Origin: Shewanella chilikensis
Lineage (GTDB): Bacteria > Pseudomonadota > Gammaproteobacteria > Enterobacterales > Shewanellaceae
Reading direction: 5' to 3'
Length of the DNA: 57,350 nucleotides
Assembly (NCBI RefSeq): GCF_002836945.1
Contig: NZ_NIJM01000029.1
Location: 1 to 57,350 of the forward strand
How positions within the stretch are numbered: the first letter of the stretch is position 1; the number at the start of each line of letters is the position of its first letter. Under the pieces are notes generated by a model that made no database searches, had not been told where the DNA came from, and worked only from the letters and a program-made list of their open reading frames with translations. This document shows positions 18,667 through 28,334 of the stretch, piece after piece. The position numbers and the translations under genes were made by a program.

Positions 18667-20340
18667 GTGTTGTTTTCATCTGCTTATATCAATTCCAAGA
18701 GCAAACCCATTTGCCGCTCCAATCTGCAAAGGTTAGAGAAACTTGCACAGTCAAAACATGTATTCAGGTCGACAACATCAACTATGGGACTGGTGCTGTT
18801 TACTCTGTTGACGGCAGCTTTGCCTTTCCAATTGATAGCGAAAGCTATCCCGGAGCCTTTGGTCATGGTGCTGGGCGCGGAGCCCGATGGTGGCTTTGAC
18901 CCCATCCTAGGTTGGGGGCGCTACAATAATCCGCTCATTCAATCTGCCCTGTTGCGCCGCTCTGGTGGCGGTGAGTTTATCGGTGATATCGCCAGCGATT
19001 GGACCTTGAGCCCCGACAGGCTCAAGTGGACAGTAACCTTGAGGCCCAATCTGGTCTTCAGCGATGGCAGTTCGCTTAACTCAGAAGATGTCGCCTTTAC
19101 TTTTGAGCAGGCCAGCAAAGCGGCCGGTATGCAGGACTTGTCCAATTTGGTCAAGGTGGAACAAAAGTCTGAACTGCAAGTCGAATTCACCCTTAAGCAG
19201 GCAGATATTGGCTTTATCGATACCTTGGCTGAGCTCGCGATAGTGCCGAGCGACAGTTACGGCCCGGATTATGGTCAGCATCCCATAGGCTCGGGGCCTT
19301 ATAAAATGCGCCGCTGGGATAAGGGGCAGCAGCTGATCCTGGAAGCCAACCCCAAATATCAGAGTGCCGATCCCGACCATCCGCTGCTGAAAAAACCCTA
19401 TTTCGACAAATTGGTCATCGTCTTTGCCGACGAAGACAGTCGTTTTGCCATGCTCAGGACCGGGCAATTGCAGCTCTCGGCGCTGGCGCCCAGATATGCC
19501 GATGCTTTGATGGCGCAGGGCAATTATCGCCTGTGGTCACAAACCAGTGTCGATAACCGCGGCATTGCCTGGCCGATGCGAGCGGAAGATAACCCGGTCA
19601 CCAGTGAACTGGCGGTGCGCCAAGCCTTCGATATGGTCATCGACCGCCAGCAACTGGTTGATAATCTGCTGGGGGGCTACGCAAGAGCGGCCTGGTCAAT
19701 TGCTGATGACTTGCCATGGGGCGGCGCGGCTCCAGGTTGGGCTGATTGGCAGATGAAGCAGCGTTTACTGAAAGCGTCAGAACTCTTGGCCAACGCCGGT
19801 TGGTTGCTTGGCGCGGACGGCATTCGCGAAAAGGATGGGCAACGGCTGACATTCCCGCTCTACTATCTGGCCGGTGACAGCATACGTGAGCAGTTGGCGC
19901 TGGCCAGTGCCCAGATGGCCAGAATGGCCGGATTCCAGCTGGAGCCCAAGGCGGACAGCTGGGAAAATATCTATCGGGTGATGCATCAGGCGCCGGTGCT
20001 CTTTGGTTTTGGCAGCCTTTCGGCCAATGAAATGGCGCTTATCTACGACAGTCGCAATGCCGGCAAAGGTTATTTCAACTCCGGCTACTATCAAAACCCG
20101 CTGGTCGATAAGGCGCTGGAAAAGGCTCGCGAGGCCGACTCTGTCGAAACTGCGATTGCATTCTGGCAACAGGCACAGCAACAGATAAGTCGGGACGTGC
20201 CCTGGAGCTGGCTGGTGAATCTGCAGCATCTCTATGCCGCCAACCCTTGTCTCGATTTGGGGCAACCCTTGGTGGAACCTCACGGTCATGGCTGGCCGAT
20301 CACCAATAATATCAACCAGTGGCGCTGGCAATGTCCATGA
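18667..20340 (+). CDS. nikA: Nickel ABC transporter substrate-binding protein
   Basis: Periplasmic solute-binding protein of the peptide/nickel family (SBP_bac_5), 557 residues. A GTG start at 18667 with GGGAG 6 nt upstream is chosen; it yields a long basic N-region before the signal-peptide core TMGLVLFTLLTAALPFQLIAKA. The ATG at 18784 would remove all positive charges from the signal peptide. Family motifs are WTVTLRPNLVFSDGSSLNSEDVAFTFEQ, GSGPYKMRRWDKGQQLILEANPKY and VRQAFDMVIDRQQLV. Nickel rather than peptide is inferred from the adjacent nikR. The stop overlaps nikB by 4 bp. Confidence 0.85.
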   Translation: MLFSSAYINSKSKPICRSNLQRLEKLAQSKHVFRSTTSTMGLVLFTLLTAALPFQLIAKAIPEPLVMVLGAEPDGGFDPILGWGRYNNPLIQSALLRRSGGGEFIGDIASDWTLSPDRLKWTVTLRPNLVFSDGSSLNSEDVAFTFEQASKAAGMQDLSNLVKVEQKSELQVEFTLKQADIGFIDTLAELAIVPSDSYGPDYGQHPIGSGPYKMRRWDKGQQLILEANPKYQSADPDHPLLKKPYFDKLVIVFADEDSRFAMLRTGQLQLSALAPRYADALMAQGNYRLWSQTSVDNRGIAWPMRAEDNPVTSELAVRQAFDMVIDRQQLVDNLLGGYARAAWSIADDLPWGGAAPGWADWQMKQRLLKASELLANAGWLLGADGIREKDGQRLTFPLYYLAGDSIREQLALASAQMARMAGFQLEPKADSWENIYRVMHQAPVLFGFGSLSANEMALIYDSRNAGKGYFNSGYYQNPLVDKALEKAREADSVETAIAFWQQAQQQISRDVPWSWLVNLQHLYAANPCLDLGQPLVEPHGHGWPITNNINQWRWQCP

Positions 20341-21392
20341 AACCAATGTTGTCTGCCAACAAGCCGATAGCACCTCAAAACTGGTCTTCAGTCTGCTGGC
20401 AGGGGGCTTTTTTGCGGTCTCTGCGGCTGGCGCTGCTATTGCTGTTTGCTTGTTTGCTGGCCTTTGTGCTCTTGTCCTTGTCGCCGCTCGATCCCTTAAT
20501 TCACTACCTGGGCGGTAATCTGCTGGCGGTATCCGATGCCCAGCGCACCCAGATGATCCGCGAGCTGGGGTTGGACACAGGACTTTGGCAGCAGATCAGC
20601 AGTTACTTTTCCGCGCTACTGAGTGGCGATCTGGGCCAGAGCCTGGTGTTTCGCCAGAGCGTTTCCGAAGTGATTGCCGAGCGCTTGCCGCTATCCTTGC
20701 TGTTGATGGCGCTCTCCTGGGGGTTGGCTCTGCTGCTTGGTTATGGCCTGGGGCTACTGTGTGCCATCACCGAAGGGAGTTTCTGCGATCGCTGGCTGCG
20801 ACGCTTTGCCTGGCTGCTTTCGAGCATTCCGTCATTTTGGTTGGCGATGATCATGATAAGCCTGTTCTCTGTCACTCTGGCCTGGACGCCCGTGTGCTGC
20901 GCTGCGCCGCTGGGGCTGAGTTTTACCGAGCAGAGCCTTGGCAGCATGTTGTTACATCTCGCTTTGCCGTTGACTGTCCTGACGCTGAGCCAACTCTCAC
21001 CCTTGGTGCTGCACACCCGGGAAAAGGTGCTGGATCTCTACCACAGCGAATATGTGGGATATGCCCAAAGTCACGGTAAAGGTCGTCTGGCGGTATTCAA
21101 GAAGCATATCTTTGCCAATAGTCTAAAGCCCGCGATAGTGCTGCACTTTGCTTCTTTTGCCGAGCTGTTTGGCGGCTCTATTCTCGCCGAAACCGTGTTC
21201 AACTTCCCCGGACTCGGTAGTGCCTTGGTCAAGGCAGGACTCGGCAACGATGCGCCCTTGCTGATGGGGATCACCCTGTTTTCTGCGCTGTTTGTGTTTT
21301 GCGGTAACCTGGCCGCCGAGCTTATCAGCGCCAGATTGCAGCGCGGCAGGCTCAGTGGACTTTCGGCTCATGCCTCTGGAGTACAGGCATGA
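20337..21392 (+). CDS. nikB: Nickel ABC transporter permease NikB
   Basis: Inner-membrane permease of the DppB/NikB type, about 351 residues with six hydrophobic segments. The binding-protein-dependent transport signature (EAA loop) lies in the segment around YVGYAQSHGKGRLAVFKKHI, followed by FAELFGGSILAETVFNFPGLG, a hallmark of this family. The ATG at 20337 overlaps the nikA stop (ATGA), and its own stop overlaps the next gene in the same way, so nikA, nikB, nikCD and nikE appear translationally coupled. Confidence 0.85.
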   Translation: MKPMLSANKPIAPQNWSSVCWQGAFLRSLRLALLLLFACLLAFVLLSLSPLDPLIHYLGGNLLAVSDAQRTQMIRELGLDTGLWQQISSYFSALLSGDLGQSLVFRQSVSEVIAERLPLSLLLMALSWGLALLLGYGLGLLCAITEGSFCDRWLRRFAWLLSSIPSFWLAMIMISLFSVTLAWTPVCCAAPLGLSFTEQSLGSMLLHLALPLTVLTLSQLSPLVLHTREKVLDLYHSEYVGYAQSHGKGRLAVFKKHIFANSLKPAIVLHFASFAELFGGSILAETVFNFPGLGSALVKAGLGNDAPLLMGITLFSALFVFCGNLAAELISARLQRGRLSGLSAHASGVQA

Positions 21393-23269
21393 TGGGCGGT
21401 TTAAGACTCTATTTGAAAAGCCTTCAGGCCAAGGATGGCAGTCACGCCACCATCTGGTTTTGGCCGATGTGCGGACTTCTGTTGCTGACGGCACTATGCC
21501 TGCTATTTGGCAACCATGCCAGTGAGCTTAACCTGCTGGCCAAGAGTCAGGGGCCATCCTGGACTCATCTCATGGGGACGGATTGGCTTGGGCGCGATAT
21601 GGCCGAGCGTAGCGGCGCGGCTATGCTCAAAAGTCTGTGGATAGGCGCACTGGCGGTACTGCTCAGCAGCTCGCTGGCACTGCTGCTGGCCTTGCTGGCG
21701 CAAACCGGCTCCAAGTGGCGTCAAGCTGTATTGCTTTGCTGCGATCTCTGTATGTCACTGCCACATCTGTTGCTGCTGATCTTGCTGGCGTTGGCCTTCG
21801 GCGGACAGGAATATGGGGTGATTGCGGCCCTGGCTTTGAGTCATTGGCCGAGACTGACCCGTTTACTCTTACTGGAAATGGATGAAATCCTGGCTCAGCC
21901 TTATGTCAGTTTGGCTCTGGGGTTTGGCGGCTCCAGATTCAGCACCCGCATGCGCCATTTATGGCCTCACATCATGCCACAGTGGCTGATTGGCGGGCTC
22001 AACTTGTTTCCGCATGCCTTGCTTCATGTCGCGGCGCTGAGCTTTCTTGGTTTTGGTCTCGACAGCAATGCGCCCTCCATGGGCGAACTGCTGGCTGAGG
22101 CCAATCGCTATCTCTTGCTTGGCCAATGGTGGCTGGCGCTGTTTCCCGGGATCTTGCTGCTGAGCTTTGTTTTGCTGCTGTCTAAGCTTGCCGAAAATCT
22201 GATCCAGTTTGCCAGAGATGGTATGGCTGCGCCTAAGTTACCGGGCACCAATGCCTTGAGATCTAAAGGTGATTTACTTTCCTCAAGCGATGTTAAACCC
22301 GTCGTCGCCATTCATACCCAAGTGACAGATTTAACGCTCAAGGATAGCAGTGGCAGAACTTTGCTGGATGGGCTCAATATTGAGGTGGTTCCAGGACAGG
22401 TTACCGCAGTGCTCGGTGAGAGCGGCGCCGGTAAGAGCTTGCTGGCGCTGGCTATCATGGGCAGTTTGCCAAAGGGCATAGCCATGCAATGCGCTGGTTT
22501 GATGCGGCCACAAAAGACGGCGCTCTGCGCTCAGAGTACCCAGGTGCTGGACGCCAACATTAAGATAAGCGAATTGCTCGACTGGTACTGTGATGATGCC
22601 ATGCTCCCTTACCGGCAGGCTCTGTATGACGAGCTGGGTATTACAGCGGAGATCCTGGCGGCTTATCCCCCCATGCTCTCCGGCGGTATGGCCCGGCGGG
22701 TATTATTGGCCCAGGCCCTATTGCAAGCGCCGGATCTATTGCTGGCCGATGAGCCTTGTTGCGGTCTGGATGAGCTTGCTGCCACTGAGCTTTACGCCTT
22801 ACTCAGCGACTTTGCCAGCGGCGCCTTGCAGCTACGATTGGGATTAGACGCCAGCCCCAAGGCGGTACTGGTTATCAGTCATAACCTCAGGGCCGTGCTG
22901 GCCTTGGATGCCGAGTTGTATCTGCTGCGCCGCGGCCGGCTCGCCGAGGTGACGGATAGCGCCAGTCTGCGGGCGAGTATTGCCGGGCATAAGCCGGGAG
23001 ATGAATGTGAGAGTGACGGCTGCTATAGTGACGGTTGCTATAGTCACACCTTGCTGGCGGCATTGCCGGAAAACTGGCCGGCAGGCAGCTGTCGCTTGGC
23101 TGATGCTGAACCAAAGAGCGAGCTCAAGAGTCAACTTAATAGCCGACTCGATAACCAGTCTGCTAGTCCATTCGCTGGCCAACCCGCTAGTCAACCTGCT
23201 AGTCAACAAAAGCCCCATGGTGACAGCCTGGAGAGTTTCAACAACTCGCCTTGTCGGAGGCGCGCATGA
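21389..23269 (+). CDS. nikCD: Fused nickel ABC permease (NikC) and ATPase (NikD)
   Basis: One 626-residue ORF joins two proteins that are normally separate. Residues about 1-285 are a DppC/NikC-type permease (LMGTDWLGRDMAERSG, ALSFLGFGLDSNAPSMGELL). Residues about 310-540 are an ABC ATPase with Walker A GESGAGKS, a Q-loop-like ALCAQSTQ, signature LSGGMARR, Walker B LLLADEP and H-loop VISHN. A linker of about 25 residues separates them. The ATPase lacks the usual oligopeptide C-terminal domain and ends in a repeat-rich tail of about 85 residues (two SDGCY units and seven 4-residue units). No stop or frameshift interrupts the junction. ATGA overlaps with nikB and nikE show that the fusion sits within an intact operon. 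Confidence 0.88.
   Translation: MMGGLRLYLKSLQAKDGSHATIWFWPMCGLLLLTALCLLFGNHASELNLLAKSQGPSWTHLMGTDWLGRDMAERSGAAMLKSLWIGALAVLLSSSLALLLALLAQTGSKWRQAVLLCCDLCMSLPHLLLLILLALAFGGQEYGVIAALALSHWPRLTRLLLLEMDEILAQPYVSLALGFGGSRFSTRMRHLWPHIMPQWLIGGLNLFPHALLHVAALSFLGFGLDSNAPSMGELLAEANRYLLLGQWWLALFPGILLLSFVLLLSKLAENLIQFARDGMAAPKLPGTNALRSKGDLLSSSDVKPVVAIHTQVTDLTLKDSSGRTLLDGLNIEVVPGQVTAVLGESGAGKSLLALAIMGSLPKGIAMQCAGLMRPQKTALCAQSTQVLDANIKISELLDWYCDDAMLPYRQALYDELGITAEILAAYPPMLSGGMARRVLLAQALLQAPDLLLADEPCCGLDELAATELYALLSDFASGALQLRLGLDASPKAVLVISHNLRAVLALDAELYLLRRGRLAEVTDSASLRASIAGHKPGDECESDGCYSDGCYSHTLLAALPENWPAGSCRLADAEPKSELKSQLNSRLDNQSASPFAGQPASQPASQQKPHGDSLESFNNSPCRRRA
23012..23206 (+). repeat. In-frame tandem repeats in the NikCD C-terminal tail
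   Basis: Two blocks lie here. 23012-23041 holds two 15-bp units (SDGCY twice). 23123-23206 holds seven degenerate 12-bp units coding for four residues each, of which PASQ occurs twice in succession. Both are multiples of three and leave the frame open. Confidence 0.85.
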
Positions 23270-23973
23270 GTCTAAGTTCTTTGCAAACAAAACCGGCTCA
23301 ATCCGGCTCTGCTTTGGAGCTTGAAAGCGCGCTTTTGCCTTCTGCATCATTATCGCCGCTGCTCTCGCTTAGTGGCGGTTTGGCTTATCGGGGCCACAAG
23401 GTGATTGAGCTGCCTGATATAGCCATTAATCACGCCGAAATTCTCGGGATCTGGGGTGACAGTGGCTGCGGCAAGTCCACCATGGCGGCGATACTCACAG
23501 GCTTGATGCCGCTTGCGGCGGGAAAGCTTGAGTGCAGTCAGGCGCTCAGGCAGTTTCGCGGCCGACCTTCACCCATTCAGTGGGTTATTCAGCAGCCGGA
23601 GCAGGCGTTCAACCCAAGGTTGACCCTGGCGCAATCCTTGAATGAGAGTTGGCAGGGGCGTGATTATGCTCATCTCTTGCCCATGCTCGGCGTGGCCGAG
23701 TCCGAACTCAGGCGCTGGCTGGCATCACGCCCCGGCGGCCTTTCCGGCGGTGAGCTGCAAAGGCTCAATATTCTAAGGGCTGTGGCGCCGGAAACCCGGC
23801 TGCTTATCTGTGATGAAATCACGGCCCAGCTGGATATGGTGAGTCAGCAAAGGCTTTGGCAACAACTGCTGCAGATTGCCGGTGATAAACAGTTGACCCT
23901 GCTGGTGATCTCCCACGACAAACCTTTGCTTGGCGCGGTTTGCGACAGAGTGCAGCCCTTTAAGCCGGTGTGA
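23266..23973 (+). CDS. nikE: Nickel ABC transporter ATP-binding protein NikE
   Basis: Second ATPase of the nickel importer, 235 residues from the ATG at 23266, which overlaps the nikCD stop (ATGA). Walker A reads WGDSGCGKSTMA, the Q-loop IQQPEQAFNPRLTLAQS, the signature LSGGELQRLNILRA, Walker B LLICDEITAQLD and the H-loop VISHDK. The first 40 residues are a Ser/Leu-rich extension without family likeness. The protein would form a heterodimeric motor with the NikD half of the fused protein. A hairpin terminator follows within 35 bp. Confidence 0.85.
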   Translation: MSLSSLQTKPAQSGSALELESALLPSASLSPLLSLSGGLAYRGHKVIELPDIAINHAEILGIWGDSGCGKSTMAAILTGLMPLAAGKLECSQALRQFRGRPSPIQWVIQQPEQAFNPRLTLAQSLNESWQGRDYAHLLPMLGVAESELRRWLASRPGGLSGGELQRLNILRAVAPETRLLICDEITAQLDMVSQQRLWQQLLQIAGDKQLTLLVISHDKPLLGAVCDRVQPFKPV

Positions 23974-24003
23974 AAATCCACAGTCAAACTTGATATTCAA
24001 CCA

Positions 24004-24034
24004 ATAAAAAACGCGCCCGAAAGCGCGTTTTTGG
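24004..24034. terminator. Bidirectional terminator between nikE and asnS
   Basis: AAAAAACGCGC, loop CCGAAA, then GCGCGTTTTT is a perfect hairpin with A and T tracts on both sides, serving the two convergent genes. Confidence 0.92.
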
Positions 24035-24046
24035 GATAAGAACTCG

Positions 24047-25447
24047 TTAGAAGTTGGCACTTCTTGGGGCGCGAGGGAAGGGGATCACATCGCGGATGTT
24101 GGACACACCGGTAACGTAAGACACCAGACGCTCGAAGCCCAGACCGAAACCTGAGTGAGGCACAGTGCCGTAACGGCGCAGATCTCTATACCACCAGTAA
24201 TCTTCCTTGTTGAGATTCATCTCGGCCAGGCGCATATCCAGTACGTCCAAACGCTCTTCACGCTGTGAACCACCGATAATCTCACCAATGCCGGGGGCCA
24301 ATACGTCCATCGCCGCCACTGTCTTGCCATCTTCGTTGAGACGCATGTAGAAGGCCTTGATATCTTTTGGATAGTTCTTCACGACCACAGGAGCCTTGAA
24401 GTGCACTTCTGCCAGATAACGCTCATGCTCGGATTGCAGATCTATGCCCCATTCGACATCGTACTCAAACTGCTTACCGCAGTTTTTGAGGATTTCAACG
24501 GCATCAGTGTAATCCACCTGGGCAAAGTCACTGCTGACAAAGTTCTCCAGACGCTCAATCACGCCTTTATCGACGCGCTGGGCAAAGAACTGCAGGTCGT
24601 CCATCCGCTCTTCCAGCACCGCCTTGAAGGCGTACTTGAGCATGGCTTCTGCCAGACCGGCAATGTCGTTCAGATCGGCAAAAGCCACTTCCGGCTCAAC
24701 CATCCAGAACTCGGCCAAGTGGCGGCTGGTGTTGGAGTTTTCGGCGCGGAAAGTTGGGCCAAAGGTGTAAATCTTCGACAGGGCACAGGCGTAGGTTTCA
24801 CCGTTGAGCTGACCCGATACGGTCAAAAATGCCTCTTTACCGAAGAAGTCTTCTTCGTAATTTACCTTGCCATCGGCGGTGCGTGGCAGGTTTTCCATGT
24901 CCAGCGTCGACACCCGGAACATTTCACCGGCGCCTTCACAGTCCGAGGCGGTGATCAGCGGGGTAGAGACCCAGATGAAGCCGTTTTCGTGATAGAAGCG
25001 GTGAATCGCCTGTGACAGGCAGTTACGGACCCGGGCCACTGCGCCGATGATGTTGGTACGTGGACGCAGGTGCGCCAGTTCCCTCAGGTGTTCAACCGAG
25101 TGACGCTTGGCCGCCATAGGATAGGTATCAGGATCTTCCACCCAACCTGTGACTTCAACTTGGGTGACTTGCAGTTCAAAGTCCTGGCCTGAGCCAGGGC
25201 TTTCAACCACTTCACCTGTGACAATCACGGAGCAGCCGGCAGTGAGCTTCAGCACTTCGTCATTGTAATTGGGTAAGCTATTTGGCACCACGCCCTGGAT
25301 AGGATCGAAACAGGAACCATCATAGACGGCAAGAAACGAGATGCCGGCCTTGGAATCACGACGGGTTCTTACCCAGCCACGTACAGTGACCTGTGAACCG
25401 ACCGCATGCTCGCCTTTAAATACAGATGCGACAGATGCAATGCTCAT
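24047..25447 (-). CDS. asnS: Asparaginyl-tRNA synthetase
   Basis: Class IIb aminoacyl-tRNA synthetase charging tRNA-Asn in the cytoplasm, 466 residues (standard). It has an N-terminal OB-fold anticodon-binding domain ([20 protein letters not shown]), motif 2 with [21 protein letters not shown], and motif 3 [15 protein letters not shown] near the C-terminus. It is transcribed alone, convergent with the nik operon. Confidence 0.98.
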   Translation of the reverse strand: MSIASVASVFKGEHAVGSQVTVRGWVRTRRDSKAGISFLAVYDGSCFDPIQGVVPNSLPNYNDEVLKLTAGCSVIVTGEVVESPGSGQDFELQVTQVEVTGWVEDPDTYPMAAKRHSVEHLRELAHLRPRTNIIGAVARVRNCLSQAIHRFYHENGFIWVSTPLITASDCEGAGEMFRVSTLDMENLPRTADGKVNYEEDFFGKEAFLTVSGQLNGETYACALSKIYTFGPTFRAENSNTSRHLAEFWMVEPEVAFADLNDIAGLAEAMLKYAFKAVLEERMDDLQFFAQRVDKGVIERLENFVSSDFAQVDYTDAVEILKNCGKQFEYDVEWGIDLQSEHERYLAEVHFKAPVVVKNYPKDIKAFYMRLNEDGKTVAAMDVLAPGIGEIIGGSQREERLDVLDMRLAEMNLNKEDYWWYRDLRRYGTVPHSGFGLGFERLVSYVTGVSNIRDVIPFPRAPRSANF

Positions 25448-25648
25448 TATTGCTTAGTTCTCCAATGAAACGTTTTATGCTTCAATTCGGCCCCGAAAAT
25501 AGTTCGAGAGCAGAAATCAGGCAAATCCCTGACTATATTGATGACACAGGAAAAAATTTGGAGGTTAATATTACCTTGCTGGTGGCTTTTCTCAAGCTGA
25601 AAAAGGTATTCTGGGGACAATATCCCCCTTCAGACGGAAGGAGTTTGG

Positions 25649-25984
25649 ATGAAAAAGGTCAAAATCTTTCAATATCTGTTGGCGAGCCTGTCGATTATTG
25701 GTTGGTCACTGGCGATTTATGCCCTGCTGATATTTGATAAGGCGCGGCCGGACAGGGCCGTAGGCTATTTCTTCAGCAAGGGGGCGCCGGTGCGTTTGTA
25801 CTGGGACCCTCAGCAAACCATGTTGCTGGAATATATCATCTGGGCTTGCGCCGCCATAAGTTTCATTAGTCTTGCCTTCAACTGGTATGTGGCTCATCAC
25901 AGCCGTTTGGGTTACTGGTTCAATATTCCGCTGCTGTTGCTTTCATCCACTGCCGCCGGCTTGTATCTGCGTTTCTTTATCTAA
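25649..25984 (+). CDS. Small three-helix membrane protein
   Basis: A 111-residue protein with three predicted membrane segments (about residues 8-28, 61-81 and 91-110) and basic residues at the N-terminus. A strong ribosome-binding site, GGAAGGAG, lies 5 nt before the ATG, which supports the gene and excludes an overlapping ORF starting in asnS. I do not recognise a named family or function; similar small inner-membrane proteins occur in Shewanella. Confidence 0.75.
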   Translation: MKKVKIFQYLLASLSIIGWSLAIYALLIFDKARPDRAVGYFFSKGAPVRLYWDPQQTMLLEYIIWACAAISFISLAFNWYVAHHSRLGYWFNIPLLLLSSTAAGLYLRFFI

Positions 25985-26003
25985 CTGCCTTTATGCTGTG
26001 CTG

Positions 26004-26573
26004 TTAGCGCAGTTGCCGACAGAGCATATCGATAATCGCCGCGGTGGCGCCCCAGATAAAGTGTCTGCGATAAGGAATAAAGGTGACAGGGTAGAAATGG
26101 CCGCGGCGCTCGAACATCGCCGTGTGACGATTTTCCTCTTCGAGTAAAAACGCCAGCGGCACCCGAAACAGCTCCTGCACTTCGGCCGGGTCAATTTGTG
26201 CCTCAAAGGGCGATTTTACCCAGCCAAGTACAGGGGTGATCTCAAAGCCGGTAAAGGTGGGATGATTGGGAAGTTGGCCTATGATTTCGACATTGTCCGG
26301 CGCCAAACCTATCTCTTCTTCGGCCTCTCTGAGGGCTGTCATGATAAGGTTCTGATCTTCGGCTTCCGGTTTGCCGCCGGGAAAGCTCACCTGGCCGGGA
26401 TGAGCCTTAAGATGCTTCGGCCTCTGGGTCAGGATAAGCTCCGGTCCCTGCACACCCGGCTCCAGTGCGATAAGTACTGCGGCGGCCCTGAGTTTGGCCG
26501 GGGTCAAAGGACTCGAATGGTATCGACTCAGGGCTCTGAGTTGAAAACGGGTCAACAGCTCGTCTTTATCCAT
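26004..26573 (-). CDS. nudL: Nudix hydrolase, CoA pyrophosphatase NudL-like
   Basis: Nudix enzyme of 189 residues predicted to split coenzyme A or related nucleotides. The Nudix box is complete: GGKPEAEDQ, then ALREAEEEIGL. The preceding RPKHLKAHPGQVSFPGG is the UPF0035/NudL motif that marks CoA pyrophosphatases. The start at 26573 (MDKDELLTRF) has AGGA 6 nt upstream and removes ten non-family residues. The gene follows pabB on the same strand, the same order as pabB-nudL in E. coli. Confidence 0.9.
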   Translation of the reverse strand: MDKDELLTRFQLRALSRYHSSPLTPAKLRAAAVLIALEPGVQGPELILTQRPKHLKAHPGQVSFPGGKPEAEDQNLIMTALREAEEEIGLAPDNVEIIGQLPNHPTFTGFEITPVLGWVKSPFEAQIDPAEVQELFRVPLAFLLEEENRHTAMFERRGHFYPVTFIPYRRHFIWGATAAIIDMLCRQLR

Positions 26574-26669
26574 AGTGTCCTTGAAGTCGATTGAAGTAAT
26601 CAATAACCAAAGCCATTACTGTCCCGTCTTCGCAAAAACTCTCAATCAGCATAAATAGCAAGCTTCAGG

Positions 26670-28079
26670 CTAAGGCTTGTCTGGTTCCGGGGTCAATAGC
26701 GGCAGTATTCGACTCACTTTATCATAGGTTTCCTGGTATTCGGCATCCACGTCTGAGTCGGCCACTATACCGCCACCGGCCCAGCAATAGAGCTGCCCGG
26801 AATCGGCAACCAGGGTACGAATGGTGATACTGCTGTCCATTTTGCCATCCTGGCTCAGATATCCGATGGAACCGCAGTAGAGTGAGCGGCGACTGGGTTC
26901 GAGCTCTTCGATAATTTCCATGGCGCGGATCTTGGGCGCGCCTGTGATAGAGCCGCCGGGGAAGGCGGCCCGCAGTACGTCTGTGGCCTGATAACCCGCT
27001 GCCAGTTCGGCGGTCACTGTGCTGACCAGATGGTGCACCGCCGGAAAGCTTTCTATGGCAAACAGATGCGGTACGGCCACACTGCCTGGGCTGGCGACCT
27101 TGCCAATATCGTTGCGTAGCAAGTCCACTATCATCAGGTTTTCGGCTCGGTCTTTTTCCGACCCAGCCAGCTGTTTAGCAAGCTCCCTGTCTTGCTGTTC
27201 ATCGGCACTTCGAGGCAGGGTGCCCTTGATGGGCTTGGTTTCAATATGGCGATTGGAATCCAGGGCAATAAAACGCTCGGGTGAGATGGACAGGATGCAG
27301 TTGTGCTCCAGGCGGATAAAGGCAGAAAAGGGCGCGCCGTTGGCTTGTCTGAGCTTACGATAGGCTTGCCACTCATCACCTTGATAGTCGGCCTGGAATC
27401 TTTGGGTCAGATTGATCTGATAACAATCGCCGCTGTGAAGATATTGCTGCACTTTGGCAAACTTGTCGCCATATTGCTCGCGGCTGAGCTGCGAGCGCCA
27501 CTCACCGCTGAGTCGGAACGCTTTTTGGTCAAGGTGCTTATTGGGGCTGTTTGTGACTTTGGACGTCAGCCGCGACAGGGTTTCAGTTAGCGCCTTTTCG
27601 CCGCGATAGTGCACCAATTGCCAACACCTTAATTCCTTATCGCGAATAAGAGCCCAGTCATAAAGACCGACATTCATTTCCGGCAGAGCGATATCGGCTG
27701 CGGCCAGTTTGGGCAGTTTTTCCAGTCTGCGGCCAAGATCGTAGCTGAAGGCGCCCACCGCACCGCCACTGAAAGGCAGATTGACTGGCATGGCATTGGG
27801 AAAATACTGTTGCAGCAGTTGTTGCAGCAAGGCAAAAGGATCGTCATTTGAGCGCCGCAGGCCGCTCGCCTCAGTGATTTGGGTAGTGTCACCTGTGGTG
27901 ACTAGAGTGGCAATCGGCTCGGCAACTATGATGTCGTATCTGGCGTCACTGTGCTTGGCATCGGCCGAATCCAGCAGCATGGCCCAAGGCTCATCGCTGA
28001 AGTGGGAAAACAGCTCTAAGGTTGATAATTGCCAGTCAAGAAGGCGAATGGCGGGAGGGCAAATAGCCTGCTGGTACAT
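26670..28079 (-). CDS. pabB: Aminodeoxychorismate synthase component I
   Basis: Chorismate-using enzyme that with PabA makes 4-amino-4-deoxychorismate for folate synthesis (469 residues). The chorismate-binding domain shows CYQINLTQRFQADY, KPIKGTLPRS, ENLMIVDLLRNDIGKV, AFPGGSITGAPKIRAMEIIEELE and CWAGGGIVADSD. KPIKGT, with Lys where anthranilate synthase has Thr-Ala-type residues, supports PabB over TrpE. It is the first gene of pabB-nudL. Confidence 0.93.
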   Translation of the reverse strand: MYQQAICPPAIRLLDWQLSTLELFSHFSDEPWAMLLDSADAKHSDARYDIIVAEPIATLVTTGDTTQITEASGLRRSNDDPFALLQQLLQQYFPNAMPVNLPFSGGAVGAFSYDLGRRLEKLPKLAAADIALPEMNVGLYDWALIRDKELRCWQLVHYRGEKALTETLSRLTSKVTNSPNKHLDQKAFRLSGEWRSQLSREQYGDKFAKVQQYLHSGDCYQINLTQRFQADYQGDEWQAYRKLRQANGAPFSAFIRLEHNCILSISPERFIALDSNRHIETKPIKGTLPRSADEQQDRELAKQLAGSEKDRAENLMIVDLLRNDIGKVASPGSVAVPHLFAIESFPAVHHLVSTVTAELAAGYQATDVLRAAFPGGSITGAPKIRAMEIIEELEPSRRSLYCGSIGYLSQDGKMDSSITIRTLVADSGQLYCWAGGGIVADSDVDAEYQETYDKVSRILPLLTPEPDKP

Positions 28080-28334
28080 CGAACGACCCTATCTGAAAAT
28101 GTGATGTAGCCCAAAAAGGAACGAAAGAGTATCATAACGGCCACAAAAAACTAATAAAACCACCCCTGGCCCTTGGTGAAAACGCGTTGTATCACGGCTT
28201 TGCTGTCGTTTTGAGCATTTTTGTGTCGCAAAACCGGCAAGAGGAGCCTGAAATTCAAGGCTTTGGCTTGAATCTCTGTTGAGCGTTGATCCTGAGCTGA
28301 AGGGGCGGATCCTTAGGCTAATGGAGCGCCAAAC

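Noticed and set aside
25426..25737. 103-codon ORF overlapping the asnS start
   Set aside because: It overlaps the small membrane protein gene, which has a strong ribosome-binding site and coherent membrane helices.
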